Shown here: positions 56,768 through 64,000 of the stretch, one piece after another | Layout of the letters: each line of letters begins with the position of its first letter | Position numbering within the stretch: the first letter of the stretch is position 1 | DNA from: Lachnospiraceae oral taxon 107 str. F0167 | GTDB taxonomy: Bacteria > Bacillota > Clostridia > Lachnospirales > Lachnospiraceae | Direction: 5' to 3' | DNA: 64,000 nucleotides | Assembly (NCBI GenBank): GCA_000209465.1 | Contig: GL890583.1 | Coordinates: forward strand, 348,422 to 412,421 | Translations under genes and position numbers: made by a program | The notes under the pieces: generated by a model | Databases searched by the model: none | Seen by the model: the letters and a program-made list of their open reading frames with translations, nothing else | What the model was told of the DNA's origin: nothing

Positions 56768-57567
56768 TGTTTTTTACAAGGCTAATAAGTGGAGTAGCAT
56801 TGCTGATAGCGGCTGTTTTTGCCTTTTATATCGGGAATTTGCCGCTTATAATATTATCTGCATTGATTTCTGTCATAGGACTTTTTGAGTTTTACAGAGC
56901 ATTGGGGCTTGAGAAGAAAAATATAGTATATTTGGGATATATATATTCCATTATATATTATTGTCTGATTTATTTTAAATTAAATCAATATATTTTCTTT
57001 TCGGTAATTGCCTTTTTATTGGTGATTTTTGCTATATATGTGTTTACCTTCCCAAAATATAAGACAGAAGAGATCTCTTTAATATTTATGGGGGTAATGT
57101 ATATTCCGATATTATTTTCTTATGTATACAATACAAGGACATATGATGACGGAAAATATCTGGTATGGCTGATACTGATATCCAGCTGGGGTTCTGATAC
57201 CTGCGCCTATGTTGTCGGTTCTCTTTTCGGGAAACATAAGATAGCACCTGTTTTGAGCCCGAAAAAGTCGGTTGAAGGAAGTATCGGAGGAGTGTTGGGA
57301 GCTGCTCTTATAGGTGGAATAGTAGGATTTATTTTGTCAGGGCATTTTAAAAGTACAATTTCGCCTACATTTACCTGTGCCGTTTCATGTGGTATAGGCT
57401 CAATAATCTCGCAGGTTGGAGATGCACTTGCCTCTGCAATAAAAAGAAATCATAATATAAAGGACTATGGCAATTTGATTCCGGGGCATGGTGGAATACT
57501 GGACAGATTTGACAGTATGATTTTTACCGCACCTGCGATTTTTTTTGCAATATATTTTTTAGGTTAA
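56767..57567 (+). CDS. cdsA: Phosphatidate cytidylyltransferase
   Basis: 266 residues with seven or eight membrane helices. The CdsA signature is SWGSDTCAYVVGSLFGKHKI, then LSPKKSVEGSIGGVLGA, and ends LIPGHGGILDRFDSMIF. It makes CDP-diacylglycerol for phospholipid synthesis. Coupled to uppS (overlap) and 4 bases before dxr. Intact. Confidence 0.96.
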   Translation: MFFTRLISGVALLIAAVFAFYIGNLPLIILSALISVIGLFEFYRALGLEKKNIVYLGYIYSIIYYCLIYFKLNQYIFFSVIAFLLVIFAIYVFTFPKYKTEEISLIFMGVMYIPILFSYVYNTRTYDDGKYLVWLILISSWGSDTCAYVVGSLFGKHKIAPVLSPKKSVEGSIGGVLGAALIGGIVGFILSGHFKSTISPTFTCAVSCGIGSIISQVGDALASAIKRNHNIKDYGNLIPGHGGILDRFDSMIFTAPAIFFAIYFLG

Positions 57568-57571
57568 ATAA

Positions 57572-58711
57572 ATGAAAAAAATATCTATTTTAGGATCTAC
57601 GGGATCCATTGGAACTCAGACAATTGATATCGTAAGATTAAACAGCGATGTAGAAGTTGTCGGACTTTCCGCACATAAAAACATTGATTTGCTGGAAAAG
57701 CAGATCAGAGAGTTTAAGCCGCAAGTTGCATCTATATGGGAAGAAGATGATGCTAAACTGCTTAAAGACAGAGTAAAAGATATTGATGTAAGAATTGTCT
57801 TCGGAATGGAGGGACTTATTGAAGTTGCCTGTATCAATGAAGCGGATATAATAGTAACTGCAGTTGTAGGTATGATAGGCATACAGCCTACTATAGCTGC
57901 AATAAAAGCAAAAAAGAATATTGCACTGGCTAATAAGGAGACTCTTGTATGTGCCGGACATATTATAATGCCTCTTGCAAGAGAAATGAATATAAATATA
58001 TATCCGGTGGATTCGGAGCATAGCGCAATTTTTCAATGTCTGGATAAGAATAATCCGGTTAAAAAGATTTTACTTACAGCATCCGGAGGTCCGTTTCGAG
58101 GCTTTACCAAGGAAGAATTAAAAAATGTAACTTTGGAGGATGCTCTTAAGCATCCGAACTGGAGTATGGGCAAAAAAATCACCATTGATTCTGCTACAAT
58201 GATTAATAAAGGGCTTGAAATTATAGAAGCCTCACATCTTTTTGATATGGATATTGACGATATAGAGGTGGTGATACAAAAGGAGTCCATTATCCATTCC
58301 ATGGTGGAGTTTAAAGATAACGGAATTATAGCGCAGCTTGGTACTCCGGATATGAAGCTGCCTATTTCATATGCCTTATTTTATCCGGAAAGAAGATATA
58401 TATCTGAGGCAAGAGTGGATTTTAATACATTAAGTACTCTAAATTTCTCAAAACCGGATCCGGAAGTCTTTGAAGGGTTAAAGATGGCTATATCGGCAGG
58501 TAAGAGGGGTGGAAGTGCTCCTACGGTTTTGAATGCCGCAAATGAGTGGGCTGTAGATAAATTTTTGAACAATAAAATAAAATTTATAGATATACCATAT
58601 CTTATAGGTATGGCTTTAGATAATCATGAGTTCACAAAAAATCCATCTATTGAGGATATTCTATACTTGGAAAAATGGACTGAAGAGTTTTTGGAAAGGA
58701 TAAAGATTTGA
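57572..58711 (+). CDS. dxr: 1-deoxy-D-xylulose 5-phosphate reductoisomerase
   Basis: 379 residues: KKISILGSTGSIGTQTIDIV (NADPH site), LANKETLVCAGHI, NIYPVDSEHSAIFQCL (metal ligands Asp and Glu), LTASGGPFRG, HPNWSMGKKITIDSATMINK and GLEIIEASHLF. Second step of the MEP pathway to isoprenoids; feeds uppS upstream and shares its pathway with ispG downstream. The stop overlaps the start of rseP. Confidence 0.97.
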   Translation: MKKISILGSTGSIGTQTIDIVRLNSDVEVVGLSAHKNIDLLEKQIREFKPQVASIWEEDDAKLLKDRVKDIDVRIVFGMEGLIEVACINEADIIVTAVVGMIGIQPTIAAIKAKKNIALANKETLVCAGHIIMPLAREMNINIYPVDSEHSAIFQCLDKNNPVKKILLTASGGPFRGFTKEELKNVTLEDALKHPNWSMGKKITIDSATMINKGLEIIEASHLFDMDIDDIEVVIQKESIIHSMVEFKDNGIIAQLGTPDMKLPISYALFYPERRYISEARVDFNTLSTLNFSKPDPEVFEGLKMAISAGKRGGSAPTVLNAANEWAVDKFLNNKIKFIDIPYLIGMALDNHEFTKNPSIEDILYLEKWTEEFLERIKI

Positions 58712-59742
58712 ATATAGTTATAGCATTTATTATTTTTGGAATAATAGTTTTAATACATGAGTTTGGACATTTTTTATTTGCCAAACTTTCAGGAGTAAAG
58801 GTGATGGAGTTTTCGGTAGGCATGGGACCGAGGATTTTTTCCGTAAAGGGTAAGGAAACCAAATATTCTTTAAAGCTCTTGCCGCTTGGAGGTTCCTGTG
58901 CAATGTATGGGGAGGATGAGGATGAAGATGCTCCGGGGAGTTTTAACAGCGCACCTCTTCTTGGAAGGATAGCAACCATTGCCGCCGGACCTGCCTTTAA
59001 TTTTATTTTGGCATTCTTAGTTGCGATATTTATAGTTGCAAATGTGGGAGTGGATAAACCTGTGATAAGCGGATTTATATCCGGACTTCCGGCTGAGAGT
59101 TCCGGGCTTATGGTAGGTGATGAAATAAAAGAAATAAATGGCAAAAATGTTGATTTTTACAGAAATGTATCAACATATCTTTTTTTGAATCAGGGAAAGG
59201 ATATTGTACTTACTGTAAAAAGAAACGGCAATGAAGAAAAAACTGTAAATATAAGCCCTGTATATAATGAAGAACATTCACAATATATGATCGGTATACG
59301 AAGCTCGGGCTATCAAAAGCTTAATAATCCTTTGGAAATCATAAAATATTCTGTGTTGGAAGTAAAATTTACTATATCAATGACTGTAGAATCACTGGCG
59401 CATCTTATAAAGGGCAAGGTTGATGTAGGTGAGGTCAGCGGACCGGTAGGTATAGTATCTATGATTGGGGATACTGTAAATGAATCAAAACCTTACGGGA
59501 TATTTGTGGTACTTTTATCATTATCACAAATGGTTTTACTTCTCAGTGCAAACCTTGGCGTGATGAATTTGCTGCCGTTGCCTGCTCTTGACGGAGGCAG
59601 ACTTATATTTTTATTCTTGGAGGCAATCTTTAGAAGACCTCTTAACAGAAAAGTAGAAGGCTATGTTCATCTGGCAGGCTTTGCTCTTTTGATGCTTTTG
59701 ATGGTCTTTGTTATGTTCAATGATATAAGAAAGATATTATGA
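58708..59742 (+). CDS. rseP: Site-2 protease RseP family
   Basis: 344 residues from TTG 58708, overlapping dxr. The first helix has the zinc motif IHEFGHFLFAK (about 16-26), a single PDZ domain occupies about 105-200 (PAESSGLMVGDEIKEINGKN), and NLLPLPALDGGRLIFL holds the third zinc ligand. Four transmembrane helices. Cuts anti-sigma factors and signal-peptide remnants within the membrane. The dxr-rseP-ispG order is usual for Firmicutes. Confidence 0.95.
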   Translation: MNIVIAFIIFGIIVLIHEFGHFLFAKLSGVKVMEFSVGMGPRIFSVKGKETKYSLKLLPLGGSCAMYGEDEDEDAPGSFNSAPLLGRIATIAAGPAFNFILAFLVAIFIVANVGVDKPVISGFISGLPAESSGLMVGDEIKEINGKNVDFYRNVSTYLFLNQGKDIVLTVKRNGNEEKTVNISPVYNEEHSQYMIGIRSSGYQKLNNPLEIIKYSVLEVKFTISMTVESLAHLIKGKVDVGEVSGPVGIVSMIGDTVNESKPYGIFVVLLSLSQMVLLLSANLGVMNLLPLPALDGGRLIFLFLEAIFRRPLNRKVEGYVHLAGFALLMLLMVFVMFNDIRKIL

Positions 59743-59766
59743 TGATACTGTCATAGGAGTCAAGTA

Positions 59767-60825
59767 ATGAGGAAAAAAACAAAATTAGTACAAATAGGAG
59801 ATAAACAAATAGGTGCAGGTCTGCCTATACTTATACAGTCTATGTGTAATACAAAGACTGAGAATGTAAAGTCAACAGTAGAGCAAATACTTAGACTTGA
59901 GGATGCGGGCTGTGATATAATAAGAGTTGCGGTGCCAAATACGGAGGCGGCATCAGCAATAGCTCAGATAAAAAAACAAATACATATACCGCTGGTTGCG
60001 GATATTCATTTTGATTACAGACTTGCACTGGAAGCTATAAAAGCGGGCTGTGACAAAATAAGGATAAATCCCGGGAATATCGGCAGTACAGAAAGAATAA
60101 AAGCTGTGGTAGATGCCTGCAGGGAAAGAAATCTGCCTATAAGGGTAGGAGTAAATTCAGGCTCTTTGGAGAAACATCTTATTGAAAAATACGGTGGAGT
60201 AAGCGCAGAGGGGATAGTGGAGTCCGCACTTGATAAAGTAAGAATAATAGAGTATATGGACTATAACAATATGGTTATAAGTATCAAATCCTCAGATGTA
60301 ATGATGTGTGTAAAGGCACATGAACTTATTTCAGAGAAAACAGATTATCCGCTCCATATAGGTATTACCGAATCGGGAACTGTAAAAAGAGGTATGATAA
60401 AATCATCTCTTGGACTTGGTATTATTTTATATCAGGGTATCGGTGATACTATAAGAGTTTCGCTCACAGGTGATCCGGTAGAGGAAATATTTGCAGGAAA
60501 GCTGATTTTAAGCAATTTGGGGCTTAAAAAAAGCGGTATAGAGGTAGTGTCCTGTCCTACATGCGGAAGAACAAATATCGACCTTATAGGGCTTGCAGGC
60601 AAGGTGGAAAAGCTTGTGGAAGATTATGACCTTAATATAAAGGTTGCAGTAATGGGCTGTGTTGTAAACGGACCGGGAGAAGCCAAGGAAGCCGATATAG
60701 GTATTGCCGGCGGAATAGGTGAAGGACTTTTGATAAAGAAGGGCAAGGTTGTAAAAAAATTGCCGGAAAGTGAACTTTTAAAAGCTTTGAAAGAGGAGCT
60801 GGATTTATTGTCAAAAGAGGCATAG
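59767..60825 (+). CDS. ispG: (E)-4-hydroxy-3-methylbut-2-enyl-diphosphate synthase
   Basis: 352 residues. The TIM-barrel start reads LPILIQSMCNTKTENVKSTV. The FeS ligands are VVSCPTCGRTNID and KVAVMGCVVNGPGEAKEADI (three Cys). Sixth enzyme of the MEP pathway, taking MEcPP to HMBPP. A CATAGGAGTCAAG site precedes ATG 59767. Ends one base before polC, so polC is translated from the same transcript. Confidence 0.96.
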   Translation: MRKKTKLVQIGDKQIGAGLPILIQSMCNTKTENVKSTVEQILRLEDAGCDIIRVAVPNTEAASAIAQIKKQIHIPLVADIHFDYRLALEAIKAGCDKIRINPGNIGSTERIKAVVDACRERNLPIRVGVNSGSLEKHLIEKYGGVSAEGIVESALDKVRIIEYMDYNNMVISIKSSDVMMCVKAHELISEKTDYPLHIGITESGTVKRGMIKSSLGLGIILYQGIGDTIRVSLTGDPVEEIFAGKLILSNLGLKKSGIEVVSCPTCGRTNIDLIGLAGKVEKLVEDYDLNIKVAVMGCVVNGPGEAKEADIGIAGGIGEGLLIKKGKVVKKLPESELLKALKEELDLLSKEA

Positions 60826-60826
60826 G

Positions 60827-63800
60827 ATGTTAAAAAAATTCAAAGATGTTTTTCAAAGTTTAGAATGTTCAAATCATATAAATGAACTTTTAAACTTTGT
60901 TTTTGTGGAAAAAGTAAGCGCCAGCAGTGATATGTCATTGATAAAAATAAATATCATTGCCGAGAGAATAATAGAGAAAAAAACTATACTTGAATTGGAA
61001 ATGCTTATAAAGGATAAGATGTTTCCAAAAAAGAATATTAAGATAAAAATATTTGAAAAATTTAAACTTTCAAGCCAATATACTGCCCAAAATCTTTTTG
61101 AATCTTATAGGGAAAGTATTCTTTTAGAAATTAAAAATTATAAGATATCACAGTATGTTATTTTAAATAATGCATGTATAAGCTTTGAAGGCTCATATAT
61201 GGATATGACGGTGGAGAAAAATCCTTTAAATGAGAGTGTTATAGATGAGCTTGTAAGAATACTTGAAAAAATCTTTAATGAAAGATGCGGAATACTTTGT
61301 ACAGTCAGACATAAGTTTATTGCAAGAAAAGAAAAGGAAGAAGTAGTAGAATATGCAGAAAGAACCTTTAACAAAAAAGCGGATAACAGCGAATTTGTAA
61401 ACGGAAATGCCAATGCAGCTTGGGAAAGCAATGATAATGTAGATTCTGCAAAGGAATCAAAGGAAAAGGAAGTTGCAAAGAAAAAGTTTGATAAAAAGGG
61501 CTTTGATAAGAAAGGGTTTGAGAAAAAAGGCTTTAACTCTAAGTTTGTAAAGCAAAAGTCAAATAATCCGGATGTTATTTACGGCAGGGATTTTGAAGAT
61601 GATTTTATAAAGCTTTCAGACCTTATAGGAGAAATAGGAGAGGTATCCGTTCGTGGTAAGATAATAGAGGTTGACAGTAGATATCTTGAGAGGAGCGATT
61701 CCACACTTTATATTTTTGCAATAACGGATTTTAGTGATTCGATTTATGTAAAGATGTTTGTTCGTGGCGAACAGCTTGATACAATAAAGGAAAATATAGT
61801 AAAAGGAAATTATATAAAGGTAAACGGGCTTGCTCTAATTGACAAATTTGACAGCGAGCTTACCATAACTTCCATAAAGGGAATAAAAAAATGCGAGAAG
61901 TTTGAAGAAAATATCAGAACGGATAATGAACCTCTAAAAAGAGTTGAGCTTCATTGCCATACAAAGATGAGCGATTTTGACGGTGTTTCTTCCGCTTCAG
62001 ATATAATAAATCAGGCTAAAAACTGGGGAATGGATGCAATTGCTATTACAGACCATGGAAATATACAAGGATTTACCGAGGCAAGCCATGTAAAAAATCC
62101 TCCAAAGATAATATATGGTGTGGAAGGGTATCTGGTAGATGATTTAAAAGAACTTGTGACAAATCCAATGGATAAGACATTGGATGACGGCTTTATTGTA
62201 TTTGATATTGAGACCACCGGTTTTTCCGCCAAAAATGATGCCATCACTGAGATCGGTGCGGTAAAGGTTGTAAAGGGGGAAATAGTTGACAGATTTTCAA
62301 CATTTGTAAACCCAAGAAGACCTATACCTTTTAAGATAGAGGAGCTTACACATATCAGTGATGCAATGGTAATGAATGCACCTTTTATTGAGGATATACT
62401 CCCGAAATTTTTAGACTTTTGTGAGGACTATATTATAGTTGCTCATAATGCAGGATTTGATACAGGATTTATCCGTGAGAATGCAAAGAAGATAAATAAA
62501 GAATATAATCCCTCCATAATAGATACGGTAGCAATGGCAAGGCTTCTTTTACCGGAGCTGAACAGATTTAAGCTGGATACTGTGTGTAAGGCTTTAAATA
62601 TATCTTTGGAAGGTCATCACAGAGCTGTAAATGATGCGGAAGCTACCGCACAGATCTGGGTTGAATTTATAAAAAGATTAAAAGATAAGGGAATAAGTAA
62701 GCTTTCAGAGGTGGCAAGCCTTGGAGAGACAAATGCGGATATTGTAAAGAAAACCAAGTATAATCATGTTATTATACTTGCAAAAAATGATATAGGCAGA
62801 ATCAATCTTTATAAGTTGATTTCATTATCACATATTGATTATTTTAATAAAAGGCCGAGAATACCCAAGTCCATTTTAGCAAAAATGAGAGAGGGACTTA
62901 TTATAGGAAGTGCCTGTGAGCAGGGTGAGGTGTATAAGGCATTATTAAATGATGCTACTGATGATGAACTGAACAGAATAGTATCATTTTATGATTATCT
63001 TGAAATACAGCCCATTGCCAACAATATGTTTCTTATAGAGGATGAGCAAAATGATATTCATTCAATAGAGGATTTGCAGGAAATCAATAAAAGAATAGTG
63101 GAGCTTGGAAATGTTTATGAAAAGCCCGTTGTTGCAACATGTGATGTGCATTTTTTAAATCCTGAGGATGAAATATACAGAAGAATTATATTCTACGGTA
63201 AGGGATATAAGGATGCCGATACACAGCCTCCTCTATATCTTAGAACCACAAGAGAAATGCTTGATGAATTTGAATACCTCGGAACTGAAAAAGCTTATGA
63301 GGTGGTAGTTACAAACAGCCGTATGATAGCGGATATGGTGGAAGTGATATCACCAGTAAGACCTGATAAATGTCCACCGGTTATAGAAAATTCCGATGAA
63401 GATCTCACAAATGCCTGCTATAAAAAAGCGTATGAACAATATGGTGAAGTATTACCGAAGATAGTGGAAGACAGGTTAAAAAAAGAACTTAATTCCATTA
63501 TTTCAAACGGCTTTGCCGTAATGTATATTATTGCAAAAAAACTGGTGGAAAAAAGTAATGAGGACGGTTATCTTGTAGGTTCAAGAGGTTCTGTAGGTTC
63601 ATCATTTGCCGCATATACCTCAGGAATAACGGAGGTTAACCCATTGCCTGCACATTATTACTGTGACTGTAAATATGTGGATTTTGATTCACCTGAGGTA
63701 AAGGCATTTGCCGGAATGGCAGGCTGTGATATGCCTGATAAAATCTGCCCAAAATGCGGCAGAAAGTTAAAAAAAGACGGATTTGATATACCTTTTGAGA

Positions 63801-64000
63801 CCTTCCTTGGATTTAAAGGAGATAAAGAGCCCGATATAGACTTGAACTTCTCGGGAGAATATCAGCCGAATGCCCATGAGTACACAGAGGTAATATTCGG
63901 TAAAGGATATACCTACAGAGCGGGAACAGTGGGTACGCTTGCTAATAAGACCGCCTACGGTTATGTAAAGCATTATTTTGATGATAAAAATGAAAGTAAG
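60827..64000 (+). CDS. polC: DNA polymerase III alpha subunit PolC, 3' end outside the window
   Basis: 1058 residues are visible from ATG 60827. Order: N-terminal domain; a Lys-rich linker with near-repeats (FDKKGFDKKGFEKKGF, about 217-240); an OB-fold (EVSVRGKIIEVDSRYL); PHP-type part (RVELHCHTKMSDFDGV); an inserted DEDDh proofreading exonuclease (FIVFDIETTGFSAKN, HNAGFDTGF, HHRAVNDAEAT); then the palm start with SRGSVGSSFAAYTSGI and a zinc finger (CDCKYV...CPKCGRKL) and EPDIDLNFSGEY. This is the replicative polymerase of low-GC Gram-positives. The C-terminal palm and fingers lie beyond 64000. The start overlaps ispG by adjacency. Confidence 0.95.
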   Translation, partial: MLKKFKDVFQSLECSNHINELLNFVFVEKVSASSDMSLIKINIIAERIIEKKTILELEMLIKDKMFPKKNIKIKIFEKFKLSSQYTAQNLFESYRESILLEIKNYKISQYVILNNACISFEGSYMDMTVEKNPLNESVIDELVRILEKIFNERCGILCTVRHKFIARKEKEEVVEYAERTFNKKADNSEFVNGNANAAWESNDNVDSAKESKEKEVAKKKFDKKGFDKKGFEKKGFNSKFVKQKSNNPDVIYGRDFEDDFIKLSDLIGEIGEVSVRGKIIEVDSRYLERSDSTLYIFAITDFSDSIYVKMFVRGEQLDTIKENIVKGNYIKVNGLALIDKFDSELTITSIKGIKKCEKFEENIRTDNEPLKRVELHCHTKMSDFDGVSSASDIINQAKNWGMDAIAITDHGNIQGFTEASHVKNPPKIIYGVEGYLVDDLKELVTNPMDKTLDDGFIVFDIETTGFSAKNDAITEIGAVKVVKGEIVDRFSTFVNPRRPIPFKIEELTHISDAMVMNAPFIEDILPKFLDFCEDYIIVAHNAGFDTGFIRENAKKINKEYNPSIIDTVAMARLLLPELNRFKLDTVCKALNISLEGHHRAVNDAEATAQIWVEFIKRLKDKGISKLSEVASLGETNADIVKKTKYNHVIILAKNDIGRINLYKLISLSHIDYFNKRPRIPKSILAKMREGLIIGSACEQGEVYKALLNDATDDELNRIVSFYDYLEIQPIANNMFLIEDEQNDIHSIEDLQEINKRIVELGNVYEKPVVATCDVHFLNPEDEIYRRIIFYGKGYKDADTQPPLYLRTTREMLDEFEYLGTEKAYEVVVTNSRMIADMVEVISPVRPDKCPPVIENSDEDLTNACYKKAYEQYGEVLPKIVEDRLKKELNSIISNGFAVMYIIAKKLVEKSNEDGYLVGSRGSVGSSFAAYTSGITEVNPLPAHYYCDCKYVDFDSPEVKAFAGMAGCDMPDKICPKCGRKLKKDGFDIPFETFLGFKGDKEPDIDLNFSGEYQPNAHEYTEVIFGKGYTYRAGTVGTLANKTAYGYVKHYFDDKNESK

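Noticed and set aside
58647-59144. Open frame of 165 codons on the minus strand over rseP
   Set aside because: It overlaps the zinc-protease coding sequence completely and has no family resemblance.

Overview
The window is an AT-rich Firmicutes chromosome segment, most likely from the family Lachnospiraceae; an oral genus such as Lachnoanaerobaculum is only a guess. The evidence is low-GC codon use, AGGAGG-type ribosome sites, a PolC-type replicative polymerase, a non-mevalonate isoprenoid gene cluster, and long secreted proteins ending in choline-binding-like cell-wall repeats.

Layout. 1-5.75 kb is a decayed accessory island: a structured non-coding stretch that may be a group II intron remnant, a TIR-domain protein, a broken small gene, a membrane protein ending in a RyR (ryanodine-receptor-type) domain, an IS256-family element with an amber codon in its transposase, and the stump of a response regulator. 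5.76-9.9 kb holds stress and repair genes: MsrAB, a methyltransferase, an AlkD-like protein and a YjbR/MGMT fusion. 9.92-18.26 kb is a Tn4451-like mobilizable transposon with a large serine recombinase, a candidate oriT, a MobA/MobL relaxase, a replication-type protein, GNAT and MarR/SRPBCC cargo and a TnpW-like protein. It splits a CmpB-type membrane protein gene, whose two halves lie on either side. 18.7-22.5 kb is an Rrf2-regulated glycine betaine/choline transporter locus with shared operator palindromes, ending in a ruined Sir2-like gene. 22.5-27.6 kb is mixed: hicAB, a frameshifted RelB-like antitoxin, an EamA exporter with a His-rich tail, a GNAT, an XRE regulator with a membrane partner, a frameshifted GH114-like gene and a VOC protein. 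28.1-39.8 kb encodes two giant surface proteins in tandem. From 39.9 kb the genes are mostly core: asparaginase, infC-rpmI-rplT with a rare ATT start on infC, tRNA-Leu(CAG), a heterodimeric ABC exporter, MreB, RecD2, ComF, then pyrH-frr-uppS-cdsA-dxr-rseP-ispG-polC. The last gene runs off the end.

The strongest lead for an undescribed system is the TIR gene (589-1962) with the RyR-domain membrane protein (2516-3862). TIR domains often make NAD-derived signals, and a membrane protein with a ligand-type cytosolic domain would be a natural effector, so this may be a Thoeris-like abortive-infection module. A second theme is decay. At least six accessory genes carry one or two in-frame TAA or TAG codons in otherwise readable frames, and four more carry frameshifts, three of them in seven-base A or T runs. 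The core genes look intact.
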